Assembly: GCF_036711975.1 (NCBI RefSeq)
Contig: NC_091967.1
Location: 18,972,001-19,036,000, forward strand
Source: Onthophagus taurus
Lineage: Eukaryota; Arthropoda; Insecta; Coleoptera; Scarabaeidae
Direction: 5' to 3'
DNA length: 64,000 nucleotides
Shown here: one piece after another, positions 1 through 13,700 of the stretch
How positions within the stretch are numbered: position 1 is the first letter of the stretch
Layout: the number at the start of each line of letters is the position of its first letter
Made by a program: the position numbers and the translations under genes
The notes under the pieces: generated by a model
Databases searched by the model: none
Told to the model about the DNA's origin: nothing
What the model saw: the letters and a program-made list of their open reading frames with translations, nothing else

Positions 1-206
1 TATTTTGTTTGATTTAACTGACAACAAAATACTGAATATTTTCTATTTATGATAATTTTATGATATATATAAAATATATTTAATTAATTTATTTGATTTA
101 AGATTTAATGAATTTAATTTAAATTGTACTTAATTGAACAAAAGTTCACCGGGAAGCGGTATATAAAACAAACGTTTAGGTCTGACCTTGTCTTGACCAC
201 GTGTAG

Positions 207-436
207 ACGATCCAAGCAAATTCTTCCAGCTCCAGCGACAATCTCCTCCGATTCAGGGAAAGGAAAACTTATTGGGTAGTAGTAATGCAACTTCGACCAA
301 AATCCTCAAGGAAGAACCCCCCGAAAAGGTAGAACTTCGAAAATGGATTGAAAAATCTCACAAAATAACCAAACTTCTGTTTCGAAAATGTTACAGAAAG
401 GTTGCCAAAATGTATGCTCTTCAATTAAAACCTTAA
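207..436 (+). CDS. possible terminal coding exon of an unidentified upstream gene
   Basis: From an acceptor-like AG at 205-206 an open frame of about 76 codons runs to TAA at 434-436, and an AATAAA hexamer overlaps the stop (436-441). The predicted peptide is hydrophilic, with a basic, helix-prone tail rich in Lys and Arg (motifs EEPPEKVELRKW and KCYRKVAKMYA). Its composition is less AT-biased than the flanks, which is the main reason to list it. I do not recognise a family. It could equally be the end of a transposon polyprotein or a chance open frame. No start codon is claimed. Confidence 0.25.
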
Positions 437-1263
437 ATAAACACGAAGAAATTAGAAAAGAAAAAAAAATATACCTATATAAAAAGAAAAGAGTAGAAAG
501 GATGGAAAAATAAGATATAAAAAAAAAATGATGATAATAGTTTAATTAATTTGGTGGTAAAAGGATGTATGTTTGAATAAATGAAGGTATGAATGTGTAA
601 GGGAAAATATAAAATATATTTAATAAAAATATCTTACCTCAGATCTTCGAAGTTTAGTCAGAAAAACGTAGAAAAGTTTCAAAATACGGTTTAATCCGAA
701 ATAATCCGATAATTGGACGTTCAAAAACGTTACCAATAAATTGCACAACACGTAGATGAATCCCAAAAATTTGGATTAGGAACCAATCACCACGCGAAAA
801 ATTCAAAATGGCTTTACCAAAAATCCTAATTCTACGTGCGTACACGTACTGATCTGACATGAAAAGAGGAAGTGAAAATCTTATACAGACGATAAATATC
901 CTCAAAAATTCACAAAAAATAGATACTTGCGCACAAGCAAGAATAACGAAAGAATTAACACCATCTTTTAGGGGAAACGAAGAAGTAAAATAAGTTTAGA
1001 GGAAAATAAATTGAAAAGGAAAAAGGAAAATCATGAAAGGAGATCTTCGGAGAATTGTCGCTGAAAAAGAAAAATTAATTAAACAAAAATTCAACAAAAT
1101 AAACAAAAAGTAAACAAAATAAATCATCGCGAAATTTATGCAACTCAAAATACTCGATAACAAAATAAAATATCTAACCCAAAATAAAATTAAAACAAAG
1201 AATTGGGAAAGTAAAGGTTAAACACACAAATAAAACATTAAGGAAAAATACAACCGTAACAAC
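437..1263. other. AT-rich stretch without recognised gene
   Basis: Low-complexity A/T-rich DNA with runs of A and short direct repeats. The only sizeable open frame (654-905, minus) has no recognisable domain and looks like chance. No RNA gene or transposon terminus was recognised. Confidence 0.5.
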
Positions 1264-1349
1264 ATGTATGATTAGAAGTGGCTAGCTGTTGGAGTAGTTT
1301 TAATTGTTATAACATTGTATGTGAAAGCTGTTTGTTGCCTTCCTTTCAC

Positions 1350-2890
1350 ATAATAATAATAATAATAATAATTTATTTAATCACCTGGCTACAAATAGTA
1401 GATGTGACAAGTTCAAACCACATACAATATATAATACACAACATACACAATATTCAACAAAGAAAGAGAGAAATTAAATTATGAAGTATGACCTATGCTA
1501 GTTGACTAGGACTAATACTAAAATTAAATGACAAGTATTCCTGGCGGTCGTAAAACGCCCTTTCTACACGCATCATTTTTACTTTATGTTTAAATGAGCT
1601 AAGCGTATCAGCTTTTTTAATTGCAGATGGCAAATTATTATAGAGCTTTGGGAGGATCATACCGTGGACTCTTTTCAAAGAAAGCCGTCTTATGATGACC
1701 CAAGCACACCAAACTATCAAATCTAGTTTCGTAATTGTGTTTCATGACAGGGTATCTATCGACATGCTCCCCACATGAACAACTGATTTATATATATATA
1801 TACTTTGAAGAGTAAGAAGCGAATTGGCCTTGAATGTATCTCTACACGAATCTCTGCAGTTTAGGTCGAAGATTAATCTTATAATGCGCTTCTGTGCTAC
1901 AAAGGCACGCCGCCACTCCGTCGATCTTCCCCACAATAATATATTGTATGAGAGATGCGAATAACAGAGAGCATAATACGCATCTAATGATCCCGATAGC
2001 GGGAGGCATCCCTTCAACTTCAGAATTGCATAGAAGGACGAGTTCAATTTCGAAACCAGATGATCAACATGTTTGTCAAAACTTAGCTGCTCGTCTAGAT
2101 AAACACCCAAAAACTTGCAGCTATTTGATAGAATGATATCATCGGCTTGCGGAAGCCTTCTCCTCTTATGGAAATTTACAAACACGGTCTTTTTTAGATT
2201 AAGAACAATACGATTTTGTTTGCACCAAAGCATCAAATGATTCAACGGTATGCTTGACTTTAGAAAAAAGCATATCAGCATCATTCGACGCCAGGGCAAT
2301 TGACGTGTCATCGGCATACATGACTATGTGGACATCGGAAAGATACTCAGGAAGGTCATTTATATACAATAGAAAAATTAATGGGCCCAAGATTGAGCCC
2401 TGGGGAACTCCCAGTCGAACATTTGATTCCGATGAGTCCTGACCAGAGAGGACCACTTTTATTTTTCGTTCCTCCAGAAATGATTGAAGCCAATTTAAAA
2501 TCGTGCCTCGCAAACCCAAAGCATACAATTTCTGCATGATGTACACTAGTGGCAGCGAATCAAACGCACGCGACATGTCGAAGAACAGACCCACAGCAAA
2601 ATTGCCTTTATCCAGGTTATCGTAGATGAACTCAATAAAATTCAATGACGCAGTCTCTGTAGACAGGCCCCGCCTAAAACCATGCTGAGCATTACTAACA
2701 ACATTGAACCTGTCCAGAAAACTCAAAATTTGCTCCGAGACGATGCTTTCAAATATCTTTGAAAAAACGCTAGTTATCGCTATTGGTCTGAAATTGTTGA
2801 CATTTGTAGGATCACCAGATTGGAAAACTGGAATGACCCGAGAAATTTTCAGCGCCCCGGGAAAGATTCCAGAACAAACAGAAAAATTAA
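1350..2890 (-). mobile_element. 5'-truncated non-LTR (LINE, Jockey/CR1-like) retrotransposon
   Basis: On the minus strand, overlapping frames (2726-2199, 2317-1742, 1720-1493) encode the second half of a LINE reverse transcriptase. Visible motifs are QHGFRRG, FFDMSRAFDSL, GVPQGSILGPLIFLLYINDL, the catalytic YADD box near 2315-2330, a thumb segment with LGVYLDEQLSF, and a C-terminal tail with LPSAIKKADTLSSFKHKVK. The 3' end is an (AAT)n tail, seen on the plus strand as the TAATAA run at 1352-1372. Endonuclease and ORF1 are missing, so the copy is 5'-truncated, and frameshifts (for example near 2200-2320) make it inactive. Comparison with the paralogous sequence at 25217-25310 shows that it sits inside an otherwise continuous duplicated segment. 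Clade assignment is tentative. Confidence 0.85.
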
Positions 2891-3260
2891 ATACATATAA
2901 AACATATACTTGTTTTACAGTTAGTTGAATTAAATATTACAATAATAGCAATAAAATAATAACTAGGTAGTACTGAAGGAAAATATACAAATTAGTAATA
3001 ATTTTTTTATGAGTATTCGTATTCATTTAATATTTACTCTAGAACAATATTACTTAGAACAACCAATATTTGGTTCATGTAAATTTTAGCGAATTTTTTC
3101 ATTTTCTTCAATTTTACACCATTTCTCACTATTTCCAAGAGTTTTTAGCCATATTAGGATCTTTAGCGTTTGAATACAACCCAACTTCACGACAGTTATC
3201 AAATAATTTTCCACTAACGCCTTTTAAATCATTATATAACGCTGCGACAAATGTTTTTAT
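2890..3260 (-). pseudogene. displaced copy of the SDR-1 last exon and its 3' flank
   Basis: This stretch aligns nearly base for base with 25278-25630, the 3' flank and last exon of SDR-1. On the minus strand, 3249-3079 encodes the conserved tail (GVSGKLFDNCREVGLYSNAK), but a small shift in the AAAAAC run then gives an early TAG. No first or second exon is present, and the homology ends near 3260 before the splice acceptor region. It is a non-functional fragment left by a segmental duplication whose other half lies at 1264-1349. Confidence 0.85.
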
Positions 3261-4670
3261 CCATTTCAGATTTGTCTTACCTTTTAGCAGTTGCTTTTTG
3301 ACACATCTTCCTGTATAAAGTAAGATTTGCTTATCGATGGAAACATATTTGTCGCTAATTATCCAGAAGTACTCATCGTCGAGATTGTGAATGTCGGCGT
3401 TATTAACTACTTTTAAACGCGATTTTTAAATTGCATTTAACTAATATTGCATTGTACTAAAGAAGAAGTTATTCTTAAGAGAGAAAATTTTAGTTACAAA
3501 AGCATTAAATTAGTAAAAATTAAGATACGCGTTTATCAATTTTCATCTATGTGATAGTTTTAGGCGTTAAAGTTGTTTGAATTAAACTTAGTAGGATACT
3601 GCCTTTTTAAACTTTTGATTTTTCATAATCATGTGGTACATAATTACAAAGCTATTAAAATCAAACAAGTATGAAATCATACATCTTGATTATTCAGTAT
3701 CGATATTTAATTCATTAACGTGTATAACCATTTAAAAACAGATCGGAAATGCGCTTTCTCTTTTTACAAGTTTAGATACTTCTCGTTTTTGAAGATCATT
3801 GCACTTGACCCGTGGACACACTTTTAACCTTGACCGAACCTCCGATTACACTAACTAAGAAATCTCGAGTCAATGTATTTTTTACACAATCCAAATTAAC
3901 ATCGAAACTGTTTTATAAAAATTTGTTATTGTAGAATATTTATGTAATACCACTTGAAAAATTTGTATGAAAAGAACATTACTAAAAATGTTAAAGAGAT
4001 GCAAATTAGCAAGTTTTAATGCCTGAGAATCAACGATTTAGTTATTCTAGCCAAACATCATCAGCTTATGTATAAAAGTGTATTAATATAAATATATTTT
4101 TTTAATTATTTTTATTTTAGCAGAAATATACAACAAATATGATATATGAAGATGAAAAATACGAACAATGTAGGATAAAATATTTGTGCACAAATAGTCA
4201 TGTTTTCCTATATAATGGAAAAATAATTAAATAAGCTAAATAATGGAAAAAGTATAAATTATATATAAAGAAAATTAAATACAAACATTACCTTTTTTTG
4301 TGTTTTAATTAAAATAACTTGTGGCCGTGAATCGTCTTATCGGTAGCATAAATCTTCCAATTCTGGAATATATATTGCTAATTAAAATTAAAAAATGTTT
4401 TAAAATTCCCTCTTTATGAATTTATTAACTTGTTTGCATTCCCGTGTAATTCGTGGTAAATGTTCAAAAAAGAAGCTATGGTACTATGTAAATATATCTC
4501 GTTACATTTTTCAATTATAAACAACCCGTAAATATATATGGGACGTTAAAGCCTTTTACGGATTAAAGAAGCTTTAACCACACATGAGGGAATTTATTTG
4601 TACCATCAAAGTTCATTCCTCTCTGAAACCAGATTCCATCCTGTTTAATTTATGTTTCAGCCTTCCCACG
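3261..4670. other. intergenic DNA upstream of the VWD gene, nothing recognised
   Basis: AT-rich sequence with no supported coding exon, RNA gene or complete transposon. It probably holds upstream regulatory DNA of the gene starting at 4723, but no specific site apart from the TATA box can be supported. Confidence 0.4.
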
Positions 4671-4680
4671 ATTAGTACCT

Positions 4681-4689
4681 ATATATAAA
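4681..4689 (+). promoter_or_regulatory. TATA box of the VWD-repeat gene
   Basis: A TATATAAAA-type motif lies about 34-42 bp before the ATG at 4723. With usual TATA-to-start spacing, transcription would begin about 4710-4718, giving a very short 5' UTR. Position and match to consensus are seen; function is inferred. Confidence 0.6.
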
Positions 4690-4722
4690 AGCTTGTTTTT
4701 CGAAGAGACACCATTCCCCAAA

Positions 4723-7700
4723 ATGATACCGAATATTTATCTGTTCCTTGTAATACTAATATTTTTTGGTGTTGAATCCCAATCTCAATGTAATCGAGAT
4801 GTAAGTATTTTTTGGCAAAAAAATAAAGATTTAAAATTATTAAATATATTAATATAAATGTTGTTGATTTTAGCCTACTACCAACTGTGTAGTTTATGAT
4901 AGTTTGCACTTAAAAAACTTTGATGGATCACTTTTGAGTTATGATTCAAAGTGTGGGTACACTCTTGTTTCGGTCAATTCAAAAGGAATCAATTTGGAAA
5001 TAAATCTTCTTCAAAATGTACAAACTTTACAAGTAAAGTATGCCGAGCATGTCTACGATGTTAAAGTTGCAGGTAATAAATAAAATTTTTAATCAAAAAC
5101 AATTGATCTCAACATGACACTAAGAATATTCATAATTTAAACCTCAATTTGTGTCACATTAAGTTAACAAATTTCAAAAGAATTTCAGAAATTAAAATTC
5201 CCATTAATTTTTTAGGTGCAGCAATTGAACTTAAAAGAGATGGAAATGTACAAAGTATTCCTCATGATTTGTCTGGAGTGTCCATTAGTAAACCAGGAGC
5301 TATGGTTATTGTGGAAATTAAAGATTTGGGATTAAAAATACGATACGATGGAAGGGTAATAATATTTTTTATGACATAGTACATTTTAGTATATTTCTCA
5401 ACATATGGTTAGATTTGTAAATTAGTGGTGCCATAAAATTATTGTGTCCCAATAGTAAGTGCTTCAAGAATATTGCTGTTTTTCGCCAATATCAGATTCC
5501 ATATTTTCTAACTTGTGTTCTACTACTTTTCTTTTTATCTATTAAATGGTGCTGCTTTTCTTAGTACTATGTTAAGTTTTTCTCTATATTTTCAAGGGTG
5601 TTGGAAACGAGCTGAGGATATAAATGACTCAATGCAGTTTAAAATTGCGTGTTATTAGTAGTTAGATATTAGTAGTTCAGTAACTCATAATCAGGTCTGT
5701 TCTAATCTTCGCCATTGTATTTTGTTATTATAGTGGATATGTGTTAGTATTTCAGGCTAACCTAATTTTTCCTAGTCTAAACCAGTTTGTTCAACACGTG
5801 TTGATTTCAACTAGTTTATATTAGGAAAAACTACTTTGGCTTGATAATACAGGATGGTTCAGATTTTAATCGACAAACTTTACTAGAACGTAGTACCTGC
5901 CAAAACAACACAAGTTGTTAATATAATCATTCTTTTGTTTTCGAGCTATGAGCGATCAAATTTGAGCCAAAAATTTATATAATGGCTCTGATTCTTGGAA
6001 TGATCTACATCTTATTGCAAAAGTCTAGGCATTGGCGTAGCCGTACTTTTTAGATCTTTTTTCTGGCATATCTGCAATATATTTTTAAAAAAGAACGGTG
6101 CAAGCACCGATCTTTGTGCCAAACCGTTCTTGAGTTTTTTTGGCGAACTCACATAGGACTTTACACATAGGAATTTTTGTCATTCATATTATTTAGCAGG
6201 CGAGCTGTTGATTTAGAACTCTCAATAAAATGTCGAATTTTCAGCATTCTTTGGAATCCTGATTCAATATAAATTGAAAGCGAGAGTACCTGGTCAACGC
6301 AGCTCCGTAAATTTGCGCAAATACCTTATAAATTATCAATAACAAATACTTACCTTCGCGGATAGTTAATATATTAGTCTATCGCTACTTCTAGTACTTC
6401 TATGTACCTAACAAATGTTCTTTTACTACTCAATTGGTCATGTTAACGTTACACTGAAAAAAATGATGCTCATAATATCAATGAACAGTGGTTGTTGACT
6501 GATTTTCATTGTCTCAATGAAGGTTTTCGTTGACACAATGAAGATTTGTTCATAGACTAAAAACGCTGTTTATCAATATTATGAACGCATATTCATTAGC
6601 ACAATGAAATATAATCATTATAGTAATGAAGACCATTCATTGGCTCAAAGAAGTTTTTTGTAATTACAATGAAGGTGTTCATCAAACTTTACATGGTATT
6701 AACGACTATTAGTCATTGATATAATGTAAATACTTCATTGTATTAAAGAAGAAGTTTCATCAATGCAATGATTTGAACTGCTAAGAATATTATTCTTTAT
6801 ATCAATGAATAAAATTCATCAATCACAAACCTACACCGCCGTATTCCACGAATTTAAGTCAGCGATTTCTTTATCGTCAGACCACTGCGCTATCTATAAC
6901 ATATTATAACCATAGATCAAGTTAACTCGTCGCATTGTCGCATCTTTAACAGTGATCAGTTGAGTGAAGAGTATATTTTTCCAAAAATATAAAGAATCTA
7001 CAGGTAAGACAAAAATAGCTGCTAGATAGCTTTTCGTTTTGTTATCAACTGTGTTTTTTTTTTCAGCTTGTAGTGATTTATAGGTAGCTTTACCTATTGA
7101 ACTAATTGCAAAATATTGTTTTTTTAATTGAAATTAGGTACAAAACAACGTTTTCAAATTAACAAACATGTTATGCTTTATTTGTAAAAATGACCATGGA
7201 AATTTTCAATCTCTAAGTAACCATTTCAAACGTTTACATAATCGAAACTCAAATTCCACATTCAGATGTCTGGAATGTAGTCAGGGTTTTCAAAATTTAG
7301 CTTCTTTTAAAAGACATTCGGGTTTATTATTCTACGAATGCATCTTCTATAAACTCCTTAATATCAAATGATAGTTTTAACGAAATATCAACAGATCAAA
7401 CTAAAAACTTTAATATTGCATCAACTTTGCCATGTATTCAACATGAAAAAAAAAATTTAGTGCCACCAGTAATGAAAACATACAGAAAGAAGAATTTCTG
7501 AAAGAATCCCTTCAGAAAAGCTTGTAAGTCCTAATTCTTTCTTCAAATTGAAACTTCTTTCAAAATCAACATAATTTATTTACTGATATATAATCATTAT
7601 AATAATATAATGTTTAATTGACAATATTAAATGTAGGAGTATTACTGTAAAAAAAAGTCAACCACTAGATACACCATCAAAGATTCGCAGGAAGCAGTAA

Positions 7701-10700
7701 TATTTGTTGGTGGTAGTCTTATTGTTAGTGAAGTAGAAGACCGGATACAACATCTTCGAAAAACCAAAGAAATACAATCTTAGCAAGTACCCTAAGGTAC
7801 AAATTTTTAACAATTATTTGATGAGTGTAATGGAATAAAAGAGACTGTAGCTTTTATGTAACTGTAACTTTTATGTAGATTTATTTTTTCCAAATTTTGT
7901 AATCATTAGAGCAATAAACTGCTGATTTCACACAAAATTATACCTTGTCAAAAACTATCACTATCGAGTAGCGTTTTTTTGTGACTCGTATAGATGCAGT
8001 CTTGAAACTACATTTTCAATTTCATTACGTTGAATAAAGAAAAATATAAAATTAATGAAAAACGTCAATGAATTATGTTCATTAAACAATGACAAATTTC
8101 CATTAAATAATAAATATTGTTCATTAAACAATTAAAATTGTTCATTAAATAATGAAAATTGTTCATTAAACAATGAAAATCGATTTCATATAATTAATGC
8201 AACACTCTTCATTGAGACAATGAATTGGTTCATCGGCTGAAAATCCACAACTCAATTCATTGTCTCAATGTAGCTTTTCATTGTATTAATGTACATTTTT
8301 GATTCGGTGTACATATTATCTGAGTAAAATCTAATTTAACCCACCCTGTGGTCAAACAACTTTCAATGTGTTAAAAGGGAAAAATGCAACGTGTTCTCCG
8401 TTTCTAACCTGTCCATCGAGATAACCAGTTTTTAATGTGTCTAGTAGTTTCGAAATGTGATGCCCTAAAGGTCAATGTTCTGTTTCTCCTTCTTTTCTTT
8501 TATCTCATTTACATAACATCCTGTTGCTTATCTGTATCTAATGGAGCTCCTCAGTAAGGACTGAGCTTAAAATAAAATGATAGGTCCTTTTATTTTAAGC
8601 TTCTCATTTCGAAATATATGTACGTTATAAGTCAAGTTCGCACTTTTAATGTAATATTTCGCTCTATCAATTAAATCAATTTGCAATTACGCGTTTCCCG
8701 TTACGGTTAATTTATATATTTTATGATCACTTATAGGTACATTCCTAATTATTCACTTTTCAGTATCTTACACTTTACATTGCTTTAATTTGCGACAGAG
8801 TTTCTAAGGTGACGATTAATATCATCCAAGTACTAATAGTTCTAGTTGATAGCGATTGTCTTATCCACCTATCTTAATAAATAGAACTGTTTGTCAACTG
8901 TAACCCAGATTGCACATAAAATTTTCACAAAGTGATATAATGTTGCACATTTAACACGTTTTAATCCACATAAAAAAAGCGATAGGTAACTTTAGTTTTG
9001 GCAACATCGTTTTAATATTGCTTTAAGTTATTCTCCGACAGATTCATGATTTTGAGCTCATAGCAAATCGTTATTTTAAATTGACGCAAAAATTTTTATG
9101 TTGCAGACTGCAGAAGTTATTCAACGCAATCAATTTAACGATCGTGCAATGTTGGGAATGTGCGGAAATAATGATGGATGCAGTGGAAATGATATGGTAA
9201 TGAAGAATGGTGGAATTGCTGGAAATAATCTTCAATTTGCTGATAGCTGGAGTATAGGTAAGATTTTTTGTTGTTAATCAACAAAACTATTAAAACATAC
9301 ATACAACCATTAAAAAAATTATTAAAATAGTTACGACAAAATCCAAATCATTTTCATCTCGTTGCAACGGTATTTTAAACTGCATCATTAACTTATTCGG
9401 AGGTAAAAAAGATCATATCTTAGGTAATCATTAATTTAGAAATAGTCAAGAATTCAACTGTTGTTTTTCTCAATTTAATTTTTATTCTCGATTATCACGT
9501 TGGTTGAATTCTTGACTTCTACACGCATATACAATTTTTATTGTTTCTTCTTTTTTAATTTATGTTTAAGGTGGATGTAGATCTGGAAATTATCTTAATA
9601 GTTGTGGAACTAATGGTCGTTTTTACGCACAAGCCCAAAATTTTTGTAATAATCTATTTAGCAATCAGAAATTTACAAAATGCAGTGTAATATATTAATT
9701 TCAAATTTGTGATATAAAAAATAATTTTTACTGTGATTATTTTTTAGACATTCAACTCCCAATTTATGAATATTTGTACATCAAATTATTGCAGTTGTAA
9801 ATTGGCAAATAGAAATGATTGCATGTGTGATATGCTAGACGTCTACGCTAGAAGCTGTCAAATTAAAACTAACGATATGATTGATTGGAGAAGTTCTACA
9901 CTTTGTCGTAAGTTGTTTTATTTTTTTTTTTTTTCAAGTAGTGTAATCATAATAATTATTTTATAGCAATTAACTGTAGAAATCAAGAACAACAATACAT
10001 GACTTGCGCTCCTAATAAACGGCAATTATCGTGCAATGAAATAGAAACAGACACATCAAATTTGGATTGCGAGGAAGGCTGTTATTGTCCTAATGGATTA
10101 CGTTTACAGGAGGATAGATGCCTATTTGTCGAAGAGTGTGATTGTTACTACAACAACGTAGCATACAAACCTGGAACATCAATAGCTCAAGAATGCAATA
10201 CGTGCACTTGTACAAAAGGACAATGGATGTGTACAACTGTAAACAGCAAGTTTTTTGAATGTGGTATAGTTTTTAGCAAAGTTTCATTTTTAGAAAATCT
10301 GTCAAGTTGAAGCCGGTTGCTATGCTGATCCACATTACACGACTTTTGATGGTAAAAAATTCGACTTCATGGGAAAATGTATGTATTATGTGGTGCGAGG
10401 AAATGGATTTGATGTTATTTGTGATCATTATATATGGAATGGAGCATTTGTTGTAAGTATATCACCTTTTTCAATAAATTGTAGTAAACTCGATTATGCC
10501 AAAAAAATAATTTATTTTTTATGTAGAAAGATGAAAAATCCTCTATACCATCATATTGCGCAAAAGTTATTGTACAACTAAGAGACGACATCATTGAATT
10601 GGAACAGGGTCGCAAAGTAAAATTAAATGGTTTCAGACTTGAACGATTACCCTTTAATTCTCCATTATTCCGAATTACCGAACCGAGTAGTCAATTAGTC

Positions 10701-13700
10701 TCAGGTACCAAATATTATACTTTTTATATCATATTTAATTTTAATAATTAATTCTAAAATTTTTAGTTTCATTAAGAAATAACGTTGATGTTAATTTTAA
10801 TGGTGATTCTTGGCTCCTCGTTAAAATACCTACCACAATGATAGGAAGAGTGAGCGGATTATTTGGAACTTACACAAAATCGCAAGATGATGATTTCCTA
10901 ATGGCTAATGGTTCTCTTACAACTGATCCGAATTTGTTTGGTCATTCTTGGAAAGTCCCCGGAAGCTGTGCAAATGAATATACAGGACCAGTATATCATC
11001 CATGTAGCATAAATCCAGAAAATCGCGAGAAAGCTGAACAAGCTTGTGCTCCATTAAAAAGTAATCTATTCGCAGATTGTCTTGAAGATATTGAGACAAA
11101 TTACGAAAATTGCATTTATGATGGCTGCGAATGCGTCGATAAAGTAATCATTTTAATTTAATTAACTTAATCTTATATATCTTACATTCTCTATAAAATT
11201 ATAGGTAAAAACTTGCGTTTGCAATTTCTACGCGTTACAAGCAGCGAAATGTGCTGCGAAAGGCAAACCGGTGGATTGGCGAAAAACAATCACTCAATGC
11301 CAAGTTCAATGTCCCGCAGGGCAAACGTACCAAACATGTGGGAATTCTTGCACTCGAAGCTGCGATGATATCGGCGCTAATCCAACATGCGAGTCGTCTT
11401 GCGTTGAAGGTTGTAATTGTCCAGAAGGACAAACGTTGAATGAAAAAAATCAATGTATCCCAATCAATAAGTGTACTTGTGTTTGGGAAGATGGAAGATA
11501 CAATCCTGAAACGACTTTTATAACCGGCGAAAATAAATGGTAATTCATTATCAATAATTTCATTCAAAATATTTTTGTAAATATGAAATTTTTTTAGCAC
11601 TTGCTCTAATGGTAAATGGAATATAATAACAACTACTCCAGATGATAAATCGAAATACCCGGACTTAAATGACCTAAAGAAACAATGTAATGCGGATGAT
11701 TTTATGACTTATACAGGCTGTAAACGAGTGAACACTGTGACTTGTCTGGTAATAACAAATTTAATTACTTTCTCAATCCGAAAATATGTGCAAGAAAAAA
11801 GAGTGCACTTAAACTAAATTAGTTTTGTCCAGGAGCTGAATGGCCTCAGCGTTTGAATATCACAGCAGTATATTTTCATGCTTCACTCCGATTAAGTTAC
11901 TTGGCAGACCCATTTCATTTCGAGTTTCATTTTCGAATTTCATACTCTGCCATTCCGCGCTCTGCTCAATAATTATGTGGAGTTAATTGATAAGATGGAT
12001 ATTGGCATTCTTCACTCCATGTAATCTTTATACCATCAACTGTATGATGCATACAAAACCTTAATGGCATATTTTCGGACATAAATCAATTTGAGAATTT
12101 ATTAATTTAATAATTATTTCTGAGTTGACTAAATTATTTTATTTTTAGAATAAACATCTCAATGAGGATCCAAATTATAATAATTGCCAAAGTGGATGTC
12201 AATGTTCCGAAGGATTTGTTTTTGATGAAGAATTAAATACTTGCGTTAGACCCGAAGATTGTCCGTGCATGTATAAAGGAATTAGTTATGCGGATAAAAC
12301 AACAAGAAATGATAGAAATCAAACCTGGTAATGATTTGTTATAATTTATTCCTTTTTACAAAGCGTTAATTAGATCTACTACTTCTAATAATTTACCTAA
12401 TCTTTATTTTAGTGTTTGCAAAGATGGATTTTGGGCTTGTAATCCATCAGCAGATCATTGGGAAAAATGTAGCATTTGGAATAACGTTCACATCAGGACT
12501 TTTGACGAAACAGTCTATTCTTTTAAAGGAAACTGCGAATATACACTTTTCGAACATTCACTTCCAACTGGTGGAGTATTTAGAGTTACAGTAACGGTAT
12601 GTTAATTTATCTTTTAGTAATCTTAGATAATACTATTACTATCATACCGATTTTAGACGGGACAATGTAATGTTGGTTCATGTATTAAGAGTGCTAAAAT
12701 TTATTACAAAGATGCAACTGGTCGTGAAGATATTGTAACATTTGTAGCTGGTCAAGAATTCGTTCGACCTGGTTTGTTAGCGAATCTTGTTATTACAGAT
12801 TTAGATCTTTCTGTTATGGTTGATGTTATTGGAATGGGAATAAGAGTTGTTTGGAATAAAGGAGGTTGGTTGCACGTACATGTTTCTAGAGTTTGGGTTA
12901 CATGGGTATGTATAATTCGCTTTCTTTTTCACATTAAATAAAAATAAACATTTTAGAATCATGTTGGGTTATGTGGAAAATACGATGATAATCCCAATAA
13001 TGATTTGACAACTCCAAACAATCAAAATGGTGTTACGCAGTTGGTAGATTATTATAGAGTTGATAAATCATGTCCTGGTTGTACTCAATTAAAAGAAGTA
13101 AATTTAATGCCTAAAGATAACCCATGCGAAATTTTATATAGTAATGTTTTTAAAACATGTCGTTACCTAACATCCGTTAATGAATACTATAATAGATGCT
13201 TAATTGATGCTAGTTTACAATTGCTTATACCAGAAAATCAACGCTATAATTATTATTGTCAAACATTATCGGCCTATGCCCAAGAATGTAATGATGTTAA
13301 TGAACCCGTCCAGTGGAGGACAAACGATATTTGTCGTGAGTTAATTGAATTTTATCATTTTTATATATTATATTAATTTATAATTAAATTTTGTTCTAAT
13401 ATAGCTTATAATTGTAAGCCTAACAAAGCATATTATCCATGTGAAACACCTTGCCCCAAGGATACTTGCGAAAAAGATAGTAATTGTCCAGACAGATTAT
13501 GTTCAGAAGCTTGCAATGTTCCACCTTGCCCATTTAATTCAATTTATAAAGACTCAACATACACTCAATGCGTACCTAAAGATCAATGTGGATCTCAGGT
13601 AATACATATAACTTAAGCATTTTTATTTAATTTATAATTTAATATACTTGTTTTTTTAGACTACTGCAACAGTAGAAGGTCATTGTATGGGTGATCCCCA

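Noticed and set aside
9445-9520. 14-bp inverted repeat GTCAAGAATTCAAC/GTTGAATTCTTGAC in VWD intron 4
   Set aside because: Short and imperfect around the core; no evidence beyond chance or an old MITE scrap.
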